Shown piece by piece: positions 31,926-43,568 of a DNA stretch of 64,000 nt. A program made the position numbers and the translations under genes. The DNA is from Anniella stebbinsi (Eukaryota > Chordata > Lepidosauria > Squamata > Anniellidae): NCBI GenBank assembly GCA_029215795.1, contig JARDYH010000002.1, positions 43,074,001 through 43,138,000 on the forward strand, written 5' to 3'. The stretch's first letter is position 1; each line of letters starts with the position of its first letter. The notes below the pieces were generated by a model that had not been told where the DNA came from, did no database searches, and saw nothing but the letters and a program-made list of their open reading frames with translations.

Positions 31926-33290
31926 GCCATTGGTGCTCTCCTGTTTGTGGAAGGACTTTTGAGCCAGCACATACCTCTGCTAAGGGGGCAAACAGTTTTC
32001 AGCCCCTTTCTCTTCCCCTTTCTCTCCCCAAAAATCTGCTCCAGAGCGTTACTGGACCCTCCAGAACAAGGAGGGAGAACTGCAAGGAGAAGGCAGAATC
32101 AGAGAAAAATGCCTCCTCTCTACTTCCATTGGCACTGGAAAGATCAAAGATATTTCTGCAAATAGAAGGACTCCTTCCTTTTCACAGGACTGCACAACAC
32201 ATTTGGATTGAAGCCTTAGCTACTTTGAACTATTGCATGTTTCATATATAATTAAACAATCAGCTAGTGTTATGGTATTTAAACTGCAAGTGACTTCAAT
32301 CAGTAATCTTTTTGCCCTGGAGCATCTGGAAGTCTCGAGGATAGTTAATTTAATCCTAATCAACAGCTAGCTTTTGTCATTTTGATGCTGGTTTGTCCTT
32401 TTATTCTGCTGTTCACAACTTTTGCATGCTATGATGTAGTGTGGGTGTTAAAGAAATAAAAATTGGTCACTTTCACAGTATTTTATATTGCACTAATCAA
32501 AATTTATTAGAGTTGTCTGTTCATTCCACCCACCACCATGTATTTCTCTGTTCTTATGGAGATTGCCTTTCCATTGTTAAACCTAACTTTGGTAGGGAAA
32601 GGTCCTTTATTATCTAATATTTGTTTTCTCTCTATCAGCCACTTTGGGATGGTTTTTTTTAAACCTTTCACCCCATGACTACTTATGTTTTTAGCAGCCT
32701 ATTGAGATGGCCTTTTGTAAAAAGTGTAAAGGAAATATGTATGAATTCTGTCAACTTAGCTCCTTTAAGACATTATTTTTCTGACAAGCTAAAAAACTTC
32801 AAAGAATCCCCCCACCACACTTTTCAGAGACAGAGGGTTCAACACAGTGTTAATCTTTTGTGGTATATGATTCTATGTCTGTGGCCCCAATTTACTCAGC
32901 AGAAAAGAAAGTCATGCTTTTGGTCTGTTTTGTACATTTGAAAAATGATTGAAGCTTGTTTCCTTTTTTGTTTTAAATATTTCAATACAGCACACAGACA
33001 AAATGGTTGCACATCTAGGAATGAATACATGTAATTTCAACAGGTATCCTAGCAACCACACATCAGTCTTTCTGATTGACAGATCTATGTAATGTGGAAG
33101 CATATGTTATATCTCAGGTTATATATTTTTCTTTATTGATATAAATATTTCTTTCTCATGCTGCACCTGTAGGACAAGTGATAAGACTGCTACAGTATAA
33201 TAATATTGCTGTGTGTGTGTGTGTATCAATCTGTCACTCAGAAAATATTAAAAAAGAGTATCATACAAGAAAATGGTGATATTTGTTTCA
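31926..33290. other. Unassigned sequence; candidate conserved non-coding stretch
   Basis: No gene or repeat is recognised. 32215-32470 is uniformly AT-rich, repeat-free and low in CpG, and would be a reasonable place to look for conservation. A short (TG)n lies at 33210-33225. Confidence 0.3.
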
Positions 33291-33294
33291 ACTA

Positions 33295-34301
33295 TAGGGT
33301 GACCATATTTTGGAAACCAAAAAGGAGGACAACATGGTCGGCCCCCAAGGGGGCGTCCCCACCAACATGTCACCCCCAGGGGGCGTGTCTAGCACCAAGG
33401 GGGGGTGCCCACCTGAACATAGCCTTGGTTACATGTCTGATTTTACAGCACACAATTAAGACAAATCTGTTCTACATAACATCTTAATGTTAAAATCACT
33501 GAAATAACAAGTGAGACATCCAATGTATCTGAAATTAACTTCACTCACTCCTACTTTCATAGCTTTTGCTCTACTTTGTTGCTATACTCCGTGTGATACA
33601 TTCTCCCGTTCCCTCAAATATATTTTCTGCTTGTATCTTTACTCTGCTGCAAGCTGCTGCTTAACAGGGCTTGCTGCCAGCTGGCTGGCTTTTCTTTTTC
33701 TTTTTTAAGTTTTAAAGTTCAATTTTGTTTTGAAACTTGCTAAAAATGAATAGATGAACAGATCTGCTTGAAACTTGGCATGGCTAAAGCCCTACTTAAG
33801 ATCTAACATGATGCCAAGTTTCATCTCCTTATCTTTAAAAATGATGTTTTTTTTAAAATAATAATTTTAAAGCCTCGATTTTTTTTAAAAAAAAATCTTA
33901 AAAATCAATGGCTTAATGGATCTGCTTCAAACTTGGCATGGCTAAAGCCCTACATAGGAGCTATCAAAGTGCTAAGTTCCATCTCTTTATCTTTAAAAAT
34001 GACATTTTAAAAAATAATAATAATTTTGAAACCTCAAAAAATTCCTAAAAATCAACAGATCAACGGATCTGCTTCAACCTTGGCCAAGTTTCATCTCTTT
34101 ATCTTTAAAAACGACAGAGCTGTAAGTATTTTTGTTAATTCTCATTGACTATAAAGTAGAGCTGCCCTTTAGGTGGGGGAGGATGGGAAAAATCCAGGTT
34201 TTGCTTCAATTTTCATAATCCCCCCCCCCCCCCCCGTTTTCCCAGACTTGTTACCAAAAATCTTAACATGTCCTGGTTTTTCCTGATATATGGTCACCCT
34301 A
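33295..34301. mobile_element. hAT-type element with internal tandem repeats, 1007 bp
   Basis: The ends TAGGGTGACCATAT and ATATGGTCACCCTA are perfect inverted repeats identical in type to the 320-bp MITEs. No convincing 8-bp duplication is seen. The interior holds three degenerate ~145-bp tandem units starting near 33755, 33918 and 34064, each with 'atctgcttcaaacttggc' and 'catctctttatctttaaaaa' words. A 17-base C-run lies at 34220-34236. Non-coding. Confidence 0.7.
34220..34236. repeat. Poly-C tract
   Basis: An uninterrupted run of cytosines near the right end of the hAT-type element. Confidence 0.95.
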
Positions 34302-34689
34302 TCAGAATTAATAATTATTTATGTTTAAAATACTTTTTTTTAAAATGATCCTAACTATTAGATTTTTGGCCTGCTCTTGTGCTAATGGAATCTTCTGATG
34401 TAAATATACTATACATGATCAGTCAAGCATCCTTTGTAAAATATTGGATTTCAACTAGCATGGCTTTCCCTGAAGGATTCTGAAAACTGATATTTGGTGA
34501 AAGGACTGAGAATGTTGTGTTAGAAATTTTTAGCCCCTTTCACAGAGAGACAAGTTCTCAAGATTCCTTCATAAGCAGTAGCCCTGCTGCACTTAGCCAA
34601 GATATTAACTATCATGCAGCCAAATCTATCTGACAGGTTTGCTGTGAGGACAAAATGGCCACTGTTTTGCATGATATGAACTTCAGAGG

Positions 34690-34950
34690 TAATGTTTATG
34701 GTGGTGAGGAGCGGGGCCTTTTCTGTGGTGGCATCTATTTATCAAACACTTTGGCCAGGGAGATGCACTTGGCAAGTTCACTGAGTGTGTTTAGCAAGGC
34801 TCTTAAAACTCCCCCCCCCCCGGTCTGTTTCTTTAATGCATTTAACATGTGTTTTAACTTGATCTGTGTTAGGTGCCATGAGAACCTTTTACAGAAGTTA
34901 CAGAGTCAGCTTTCTTTCTTTCTTTCTTTCTTTCTTTCAATAATAAACAA
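34690..34950 (+). mobile_element. L2-type LINE 3' fragment, decayed
   Basis: 'gtggtgaggagcggggcctt' and 'ggtgtgttttaacttgatct'-like words with a terminal 'caataataaacaaatag' suggest an L2 3' end on the plus strand. No frame is open over the domain. A (TTTC)n tract at 34911-34938 interrupts the tail. Confidence 0.4.
34911..34938. repeat. (TTTC)n microsatellite
   Basis: About seven TTTC units. Confidence 0.95.
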
Positions 34951-34954
34951 ATAG

Positions 34955-35545
34955 ATCATGACCCTGACCTCCACTGAGGAGGGAGGAATACAAATGTAAA
35001 TATCTCGGACAAGGATCTCTGGAGGGCACTTCATTTTTAAATTATTTAACTTGAAACCCAATGTGGAATTTATCCCAATACTCCCTTAATCACCACTCCT
35101 TTATTTGGGGTAAGTCAGACCATCTCTCACTTACATAAGACCTAATACAACATACCTTCTAATGGTGTCTCTTCTTATCAAATCAGATTCTGAGACACAG
35201 CTGCACGCTCTTTCCAGGGAGTCTCTCTCTTCTTCTCCTTGTCTCCTCCCATTTTATTATACCCCTGTTCATCCAGCACACCTTATGTTTTGCCTCATGA
35301 GTGCATTATTATTATTATATTTTTGATGAGGTCACTGAGGATTCCCTAATGAGACAGGTTTATAGACAATACAGGCCATTGGACAAGATAGGAGCAACCA
35401 CATATACATTTAAATGACAAATTAACTAAAAAGGAGGGTAAGATTTGCCTTAATCTTACTCTCTGCCACCTTAATTTTGAATCATTGCTGCTGTACCTAG
35501 CTGTGGTGCTCTGGTGATGTGTCCTAATTCTACGTATAGGTGTGC
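34955..35545. other. Unassigned sequence
   Basis: No recognised feature. A short ATT tract lies near 35308. Confidence 0.35.
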
Positions 35546-35547
35546 CT

Positions 35548-35705
35548 ACAGTGGAGGCTGGTACGTCCGATGTCAGTGGGGCGGTGAATCCAATTCGGGT
35601 TTCAATCAGAACCAGTCAGAGGTCTGGTGCAAAGCACTTTGGATAACTCCTTTAGAGTTCTCACTGAAATCTGGAGTGGATTCACTGCTCCACTGACATC
35701 GGAAC
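35548..35705. repeat. Palindromic repeat ('gatgtcagtgg' arms)
   Basis: 'gatgtcagtggggcggtgaa' on the left faces 'attcactgctccactgacat' on the right, inverted copies about 75 bp apart. The sequence opens with 'cagtggaggctggtacgtcc', a phrase common to a squamate palindromic repeat. Superfamily unresolved. Confidence 0.55.
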
Positions 35706-35785
35706 CACAACCTTCATTGTGCACATATGAATTTAGTAGTGCCATTACGACAGGGAAATGGAATCTTTGGCCTACAGGTCTGTGG

Positions 35786-36060
35786 AGCAGGACTGGCCCT
35801 ACCATTGGGGAAAACGAAGCTGTCACCTTAGGTGGCAGATGCTGAAAGGCGGCAGCAAGGTGTTGGAAATTGAGCTGTGAATCATCCACCCTAAGTTAGT
35901 CTGCAGCCTTCAGGGTAGTAGAGGACTCTGTCCCATCATCAGTGTCAAAATCAGATCTATCTACCAGTCCAGTTGTACATGGGATGGGATGGAGCTCCAT
36001 CTTGTCCTTTGCCTCCGGCAACAAGATGTCTTGGGCTGCCCCTAAGTGGAGACACCCCAT
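35786..36060. repeat. Dispersed repeat pair ('ggccctaccattgggg')
   Basis: The left copy has 'aggactggccctaccattgg' and 'tcaccttaggtggcagatgc'. The right copy has 'ttgcctccggcaacaagatg' and 'cttgggctgcccctaagtgg'. Both belong to the repeat also seen at 10560-10640 and 51620-51660. Family unresolved. Confidence 0.4.
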
Positions 36061-36300
36061 CTGGCCTGTGGAGCCTCACTGGGTTGAAGTCAGAGATAGC
36101 AGCAGAGATGTGGGTGGCGCGGAACTCAGCCTACTCTGGGAGGAGCAGCCACCATTCCCAGCGCCGGCCGTGTGGCTTTGCATGACATGCATCATCCTCA
36201 TGGGGACAGCATGCACCGTGCAAAGCCAGGGTCTCAGCTGGCACTGGGAGGAGCAGCTGAAAAGAGCCGCTGGGGCACAACTCAGGTCCTCCGCAATCTA

Positions 36301-37652
36301 AATGCAGCCCTGCATTAAGAAAAATGGGGGTTGGAATTGGAAATTTGGTGGTGATGATAGGTGTAGCTGAAAGCAGTGGGAATTACATGTGTTGACAGTG
36401 TCAGAGGAGGGGGGAGCGTTCCATTCAAGAATGGGGCCCACTTATTCTTGTTCCAGATGTTTCAGTGATAGCAAGTTTGAACTTGTCAGGTATGCTGGAG
36501 CCCCTGAAAGGCAATGTCACAGCCCAGTTGTAAGGTGAACCATTGTCTCTTAGCTACAAGCTTAAATGTTCAAATTTCATTCAGGGATTAAACTAGAAAG
36601 TGTCTGAAAGGCTTGGCAAATATTTGTAGAGGCAAAAATGACTAACAACAAGCTTTGATTAAATCATTTCTGCATATGTGTGCAGTAATTAATTTTCATC
36701 AGCAAATAGATTTAGAGAAGGAAAGGCTTCGTGAATATTCACCATTGAAGACAAATTTCAGAAGAGCAGCAGCATAGAGCACTTCGCACAAAGGACATAG
36801 GGATCATGTTAGGTATGTATTTTCTCGTCAAAGCTTACCATTACATTTTACGTGTTTATGCAGGAAAACACTAGTGTAGCACTGATATTGCCACAGCAAA
36901 TGCAATTGCTCCATAAAGTGTTCCAAAAAATCAACAAGAGCCAAATAGAAAGGAATGAGTCATATGCATCACTGGCCAAGGTGCCAGATGTCATCCAAGT
37001 ACAATATTTCATAAAATAAGATATTTAGCCATTTTTCACAAATTACCAGATTTTCATGGCTTTTCTACATGAGGATTTTAACCCTCCACTTCACCGAGGC
37101 TTCTGCTTCCAGATTCTTTGTGGGATTACGATCGGCTGCTTGACATATGTTTTTTTCTGGGGGTTTCTTTCTCTGCCTTTCTATATGTTCCATTACACAA
37201 CCACTAGGTGGCACTATTAGTAAAGCGGAATTGTATGCTTCCATTCACACAAATGCCAGATTTTTCTCATTAGGAACATGCCCCCCCCCCCCCCCCGGCT
37301 GCAATTATAATGGTTGCAAAACACATGTGAAGCCCTGGAGGATGATGTCATCATGTAAAGCACCTGCAAACTACCATGAGTGAGGAATCACAGTGCACAA
37401 TAAATAAGTGTGAATATATTGTAAGGCAATTTTCTTGCTATGCAATAAAGAAACAGACACATGCTAAATCTAACAGTTGCCTGAAACATTCTCCCTTGCA
37501 CAGCAGAGTTTGAGAATTTTTAGTCTGTGAGAGTTTCTCCCTCAGTGAGGTAGATGAGTCGCAGGGATGGAGTGAGTACTCAAATAGGGAAGGGCTCAAG
37601 ATGCAGCGCACAGCCTGCCCCAAAAGAAAGTTGTGACCCATTTTGCGTTGAC
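36301..37652. other. Unassigned sequence; candidate conserved non-coding stretch
   Basis: No gene or repeat is recognised. 36560-36800 is repeat-free and rich in TAATTA/AAATCA words. A C-run occupies 37279-37297. Confidence 0.3.
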
Positions 37653-37655
37653 TAA

Positions 37656-38216
37656 GGCCTCATCTACACCAAGCAGGATATTGCACTATGAAAGTGGTGT
37701 GAAAGTGGTATATCAAAGGCAGGAGCAACTCTACTGCTTTATGGCAGTATTGAAATGCACTGACAACTGTTAGGGCCCATTGATAGGGTTACCAGATAAA
37801 ATCCAGGGCAGGGCTCATGTAACTTTAACAGTTGTAGAGAAAAGGGAATTTCAGCCAGTGTCATTTGTATGCAATTAGTTCCTAGTGAAATTCCCTCTTC
37901 ATCACAACAGTTAAAGGTGCATGCACTATACTAGAGTGACCATATACAAAAGAAGGCAGGGCCCCTGCAACTTTAACTGTTGTGATGAAGAGGGAATTTC
38001 ACCACTAACTAATTGCATACAAATGATACTGGCTGAAATTCCCTTTTCTCTACAACTGTTAAAGTTACATGAGCCCTGACCTGGATTTTATCTGGTCACC
38101 CTACTATTGACACGTACCATATACCACTTTCATACCACTATTTCCTGCTTGGTGTGGCTCCTGCCTTTTACACACTGCTTTCATAGTGCAATATCCTGCT
38201 TGGTGTAGATGAAGCC
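37656..38216. mobile_element. Palindromic MITE interrupted by a hAT MITE
   Basis: The ends GGCCTCATCTACACCAAGC and CTTGGTGTAGATGAAGCC are long inverted repeats that continue inward through 'aggatattgcactatgaaag'. The flanks are TAA (37653-37655) and CAA, one mismatch, compatible with a 3-bp duplication. Its centre is occupied by the 320-bp hAT MITE at 37784-38103. The host element is about 240 bp without the insert. Confidence 0.75.
37784..38103. mobile_element. 320-bp hAT-type palindromic MITE, copy B
   Basis: TAGGGTTACCAGAT to ATCTGGTCACCCTA, the same length and arm structure as copy A at 4680. Flanks are cccattga and ctattgac. These are only partly alike, so the target duplication has decayed or the site was itself palindromic. 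Inserted inside another MITE. Confidence 0.85.
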
Positions 38217-38217
38217 C

Positions 38218-38690
38218 AAGAATCCTGCCCTTCTGGATTGATCCGTGAAAGAAGTCATACATTTAGACCCTCCTCTTGTTCCCTCCTTCACTTCAAAAAC
38301 TAACCTCCTTCACTTCAAAAACTAAATACAAACAACAAAACAACTGCAGTATGTCAAAGCCTGAGACTCAAAGGAAGGGTTTGGTGGTGTTATGACAGGT
38401 ACTGGTGAGTTTACAGAGTTACCAACATCGAGAGCAAAATAAAAAATAAAGATCCAATATGTGGATTGGAGCTATGGTTCAGGCAAAGGTCTGTAGTCAG
38501 CATAGGTCAGTAGTCAGCATAGGTCTTGAAAGCTGGCCACGCCTGGTCTTTCAGTGGCTCTACCCATGTTGCATGCTAACTAGAGTTCTTAAAAGGCTGG
38601 TGTCAGCTTGGTGGCTGAGGAAGAAGGGAAGATGGAGGTATAGAAGGGGATGCTGATGACTTCCCCTGAGATGATACTATGTGTAGACTG
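38218..38690. other. Unassigned sequence, possibly LTR of the downstream Gypsy remnant
   Basis: Includes short direct repeats ('cctccttcacttcaaaaact' twice at 38282-38323; 'gtagtcagcataggtc' twice at 38493-38524). It sits 3' of a minus-strand Gypsy pol remnant, where an LTR would be expected, but no TG..CA ends were found. Confidence 0.3.
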
Positions 38691-38699
38691 TCTTAATCC

Positions 38700-41000
38700 A
38701 AGTCATCCCTGGGTACTGTGGAGCCTCAAAACCATGGGACAAGATACCTCTAGACATGCTCCATCTCACCTGGATTGGTCCAGGCTTTGATGGGCATTGT
38801 TCAAAAATTTCTGGATGAGTTGATGTTCCTGGACATGCATGAAGGCTCACACAAGCATTCTTCTAGTCTGTAATCATTCCAATAGTTCAGTAGTTGTTGC
38901 ACAATTGTAATGCCTGACTTGTCTTTTGATGAATCAAACAGATACGCAAGCAGGTGAAGTGGAAGGTCAAATGAATCTATGATTCAGATTTTTACCCCTA
39001 TTCTGCAAGGGTTACCAGTTCAAGCTGACCGGGAATACAGCTGGCCCACAGGGATGCAAATTCCTGGGATAAGATCAATGGGGCAGTCATAGGGGTGATG
39101 AGGGGACAGGCTTTCTTCTTCCACTGGCTTGAATATGTCTTACAATGAGCATACTTGTTAGGAAGTTGTGGTGCCGACTCAGGTGGACTGTGGTTGCTGA
39201 CTGGATCATGTTACTCTGGAAGCAGGTTTTCAACAGTAGGCAGAATTGGATGGACTGATCACACTGTAATAGATAAAGGCATTGTGTTGAGCAAACCAGG
39301 TAGTCCCAAATACAATTGGGAAATTGCATGAGGTTACCTCATTAAAGTACAGCTATTCCCCATAGTTCTTGATTTCAGTCCCTAAATTTGGAGTTTCATG
39401 TTGGATGGGGCCAGATGTCAATGGGCATCCATCAGTGGTTTCAAGAAGGACAGAGTGGTTTGGAAACTGCAAAATACATACTTGCTGGAGAGGCAAACTG
39501 ACTGGTTAGCAACATTTTTTTACTGGTAGGTGCCGCCTCTCAGATGTTGGGCAAACTGCTGTGGGGCACATCACAGTGGAGCCCATGGATTTTCCAATCA
39601 TTCAATTCCCCAAGATTTTCTGTGGTCAAACTGCAGCATAGTGCCAGTAGAACTGGCAGCCGCTGTCCTCCTGAGTTCAGAGATGAGCTTGTGCCCTTCC
39701 AAGCTGTATGACCTTAGGCTTCATAACGAATTTCTCAGGTGGCACTCACACTCGCACTTCAGTACCATAGTGCACAGAACTGCCCAGGTGGAGAAAAGCC
39801 CTTTTCCGGGACTCTATGTGGAGACAACGGTTAATCAGATCTGGTAACCTTGTAGGTTAGTACAGCTGGGCTAATTAATCTCAAATAAGACCTACTAGAT
39901 CTTCCTGGAATTGATCAAGGAGGGCAGCCTCATTCCAATCTGGGTCTTAGACACATAACCAGAAAGCACTAGCATGCTCTAAGACGGAACCTGCCTCTTG
40001 GTGAAGACAGCAGATACATCAATTGTCTTGTTTTCTTCTGAATATCCCTCAGATACCTGCATCATCTCAGTAAGGAAGGCTGTATAGCTACTTAAGAGAG
40101 GGCTATGGCTTGGAAATAGGATGTAGCCCATTTGGCTACATCACATTTAAGCAGGCTAATAAAGAAACACACTCGTAGTCTGTCCATTGTCAAGTCTTCA
40201 GGGCACAGCTCTATGTCAACCTGTTATTGAGCCACCACTGGGAAACATCCCTGGACATCCACCAGCCTTATCTGGGGAGCTAATTCAACATCTTCCTCGG
40301 GTTGTGGCAGGGGAACAGTTGCAGCTTGAGTATCCCGTTGTCTTTGAAGTTTCAGTTTCACCTGAAAGATCAATTGAACTCACAAGGCCTGGTTTGGGGC
40401 CAATATGACCTGCTGCTCAGCTGTGAGAGCTTTTACCTCTTATGTCTGGGCTAGAACAAGCTGCCAGCATGAGGCCCAGGAAAGTGGTCTGCAAAGATGG
40501 GGAGAGCAAGATGTTGGAGGCAGTGGGTACAGGTGGGCAGGTGAAAGTCTTCTGGTGTGCATTTTGCTTCACACACTGCCATGATGTGTTGCAGGGCTCT
40601 TGTCAATGGCCCTAGCTTCTTGGTCCCTGGTATAGTGAAAAACCTTTGAGGAATCCCCCTTAAAGGGGGAGCAATCCCAGGGTCCTTCTTTTTTGTCCCT
40701 CCATCTACAGCGAGGTGAGATCTACTGAAGTTGCAGGAGAATTCTTGACAGATGAGCAGACAAAGGAACCCAAAAACAAGCTTTTTAGGGTCCTGGGGAA
40801 AAGTTCGAGAATTGCTGTTCCCGGTCTTTCTCGATGAGAGATGCTTGGCATTGCTTTCCTTCCATGAAGAGTTGAAATGGACTTCCCATGGGTGAGTCCT
40901 GGGATTTAGCTGCCATACTCATGCCAGCATGGGATGTGTTGAAGGGTCAGTCAAGTGTCTCCAGGAATCAGGTTTCTAGAAACACTGGAAAGAAAAAGAG
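38700..41000 (-). mobile_element. Ty3/Gypsy (sushi-like chromovirus) gag-pol remnant
   Basis: Heavily decayed coding sequence read on the minus strand. Around 39950-39850 a gag stretch reads 'DWNEAALLDQFQEDLVGLI', then 'PDLINRCLHIESRKRAF', typical of sushi-type gag. Around 39330-39290 a protease-RT linker reads 'IVFGTTWFAQHNAFI', and around 39100-39040 'HHPYDCPIDLIPG' marks the RT approach. Frequent stops and frameshifts prevent any intact domain, and no catalytic YxDD is found. The gag N-terminus may begin near 40910 with 'MAAKSQDSP'. The order gag-protease-RT is preserved. Confidence 0.65.
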
Positions 41001-41810
41001 ATGGCAAAATTGCATCTGCTTGTATTCTCATACTAAGGCTACAATTCTATACCAAAACAAAAGAGGAGGAGCCTTCACAAGGGAAAAGTGAACACAAAGG
41101 GACTAACTACAACAGCCAGATAGCTCAATAAGAAAAACCACATACAAGTATACTGGTCCACATGTATTAAAGTACACACAGGGCACAATACACCCCTTAA
41201 TAGTATTTTATGGAATAACACTGTATTTACATTAGTTATAGTGTTTTACTTTCTGTAAAATGTATTTTATGGAATAACATTTCTCTTGTAGGTTGTTTTT
41301 GGTGTGATAGAAATTTCAAGGACATACCAAGAAAGAGAGAAATTCACTCGCAATTATTGCTGGAAGAGATTGACCACCAACTATAAAAATCCTTTTTCAT
41401 TAGTAAACCACTGATGAAAGTTTCTTGAAACCATGTTTTTCAGAAATCCAGAGTTACCATTTTCTTTTGTTTTGTTTTCTAATGATCACTTTATTGTTCT
41501 GTAATTGCTCTGCCAATGTAGATATCACAATGTTGAGATATCTAGAGCTATGAATGTCTAAAGTGTCCTGCATTGTTGATAGCCTAATAGAAGTGTGTAC
41601 TATTAAGGGGTGTATTACAATTCTATACCCACTACAAGATCGCTCTCTCAATGGAACTCAAAGGAACTTATATATGAGGAGACATGGATAGGATTCTGTT
41701 GTAATCTCAAACTGTCACACATGCTAGTCATAAGAAAGGCCCTATATGGAAATATTTTGAAGACATTTCTCTATAGGTAGAAAAGGGAAAGCATTCTCTC
41801 TTTAGTGAGA
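41001..41810. other. Unassigned sequence
   Basis: Nothing recognised apart from a degraded ~80-bp palindromic repeat copy at 41615-41705. A run of direct words ('ttttatggaataacac' and 'ttttatggaataacat') occurs at 41206-41280. Confidence 0.35.
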
Positions 41811-41814
41811 TAAA

Positions 41815-42367
41815 GGCCCTTTCCACACCATAGGGGTGGAGGGGGCGGGGAGCGGGCGATCCCAGAAGTAGCCACTTCCGGGATCTGCACTTTCAAGCCA
41901 CATACAAATGCGACAGCCCAGGCTTCTCCTGGGCTGTCGCATGCTGCAGCCGCCATTTTTTTTGTTTGAAGTAAGCAGAACGCACAAGCGCTCCAGTGAA
42001 GACCTGTAAGTTGTTTTTTTTAAAACCCACTCGCGATCCAGCCCCCCTCCCCCCGCCATCCTGGGGATGGCGAATTTAATGGGCCCCTCTCTCCTGATGG
42101 CCATGGAGCCGTGCAGTGTGGCTCTGTGGCTGTTGGTGCAGCCGTGCTTACTTGCGAGTAAGCGTGGCTGCACCGGGGCGGGCGGCCACATTCTTCCGTG
42201 GTCCCGGGAACTTCCTGAGACAGTGGAAGAATTGGGATTTTTCTGGTTCCAGGAAACCAGGAAAAGTCCCGTGCCCCCTCTCGTCCCCAGTACTCCCTGT
42301 GCATCATGCAGCCGCACAGGGAGCAGCCGAGGTCCATCCCAGGCAAACTGCCTGGTGTGGAAATGTC
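41815..42367. mobile_element. GC-rich MITE, family member 3 (553 bp)
   Basis: GGCCCTTTCCACACCAT at the left faces GGTGTGGAAATGTC at the right. Bases 'taaa' lie just outside both ends, suggesting a TAA-type short duplication. The interior in reverse orientation matches 8361-8700 and 30733-31200 ('catcctggggatggcg', 'ctccctgtgcatcatgcagc'). A local hairpin, 'cgacagcccaggcttctcct' facing 'gggctgtcgcatg', lies at 41910-41945. Non-coding; frames here are GC artefacts. Confidence 0.65.
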
Positions 42368-42519
42368 TAAAGAGACACTAGTCCTGTTTGTAAGGTTGAA
42401 GCAGTGTAAAATTACTCTTTAATATACTCATCCAGGAGAATTATCCAGTCCTCGGGTTTCAGCAGATGGTATGGCTTCAGAAAATATGCCAAAAGCCCAT
42501 CTCCCTACCTTCATATCCT

Positions 42520-43568
42520 GACATTTTCTTATTTGAGGCAAGCCTTTACTGAGCTATGCTTTCAGACAATGGCCACTGCCTATTTAGATGGAAGGTATAC
42601 CAAACTGCCGATCACACAGCAGCTGTGTATTTGTGGAGCCTTACAAATAGAGAACATTGTTCATTACATGTTGTTTTGTGAGTTGAATTAATCTCCAAGA
42701 AAGAAATGTATTGTTCTGCTGGTAAAAACAATTAGGGGTGCGCAAGCCAAAAAATATCGTCGTTTATCATTATCGTCATTTCGGACCAAAAAAATTATCA
42801 TCTTCATTCATATCGTAGGTGAAACATATCGTCTTCACGATAATTATCATGAAAAAATGATATTTTTTGCAACCCTATTTTTAAAGAAAAAATGCCTATA
42901 ACTTCTGTATTTTAAAGGTTAGAGGCTTGAAACTTGGTCACAGTGTTTATGGGGTATACCTAAGTACATGTTTGAAATTTGAGATTGATTCCTCCAACCC
43001 TCGATTTTATATGAATTTTTAAAAGATAATTTCCATTCTGACAGGTCTGAATGACAGCTCGCCATGTGCGTTCATTCAGACCTATCAGAACAGAAACGAT
43101 CTTTAAAAAATTCATATAAAATCGAGGGTTGGAGGGATCGATCTCAAATTTCATACACATACTTAGGCATACCCCATAACCACTGTGACTAAGTTTCAAG
43201 CTTCTGACTTTTAAAATACAGAAGTTATAGGTATATTTATATGGCAGTCCGATAAAACAATAAAATCGCCTGAAAATTATTGTCTCCGATGATTATCATA
43301 GGTTTTTGTATCGTATCGTCATTGATAAACACATGCACAATAACGACCCTATCTTATCATTATCGTACATTTTAACGATACGATACACATCCCTAAAAAC
43401 AATATCTGGTACAACTTTCTCTGAGAAAAGACTAGTTCTGTTCTCTGAAAATGACCCCTATGTTATTAAACGGGTAGCCCTGTTTGCAATTGCAGCTAAG
43501 AAAATTAGAGTAAAGTTTTTAAATTCCATTTCTGTCAACTGTAAAGGTGATGACCTATCTCTGTTTTA
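42520..43568 (+). pseudogene. LINE ORF2 C-terminus split by a hAT element
   Basis: Outside the hAT insert (42733-43395), the plus strand encodes a non-LTR retrotransposon C-terminal tail. It contains a CCHC-like motif 'CICGALQIENIVHYMLFCE' (C-x-C-x9-H-x4-C, about 42632-42690), then 'VLLVKTISGTTFSE', 'SENDPYVIKRVALFAIAAK' and 'KIRVKF'. The frame is the same on both sides of the 8-bp duplication (..LLV|KTISGTT..). One stop codon (TAA, about 42690) is present upstream. The clade is unresolved. No RT core is nearby, so it is a short 3' fragment. Confidence 0.65.
42733..43395. mobile_element. hAT-type palindromic element (TATCG-rich, 663 bp)
   Basis: TAGGGGTGCGCAAGCC at the left and GATACACATCCCTA at the right are inverted, with a perfect 8-bp duplication aaaacaat (42725-42732 and 43396-43403). 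The ends are rich in 'atatcgt' and 'cgataat' words. The middle is a long palindrome in which 'ccaaccctcgattttatatg' faces 'catataaaatcgagggttgg'. No coding sequence. Terminal similarity to the 1592 and 23912 elements suggests a common transposase source. Confidence 0.9.

Noticed and set aside
41802..42381. 171- and 104-residue frames in GC-rich DNA
   Set aside because: They coincide with the GC-rich MITE at 41815-42367, repeated at two other sites.
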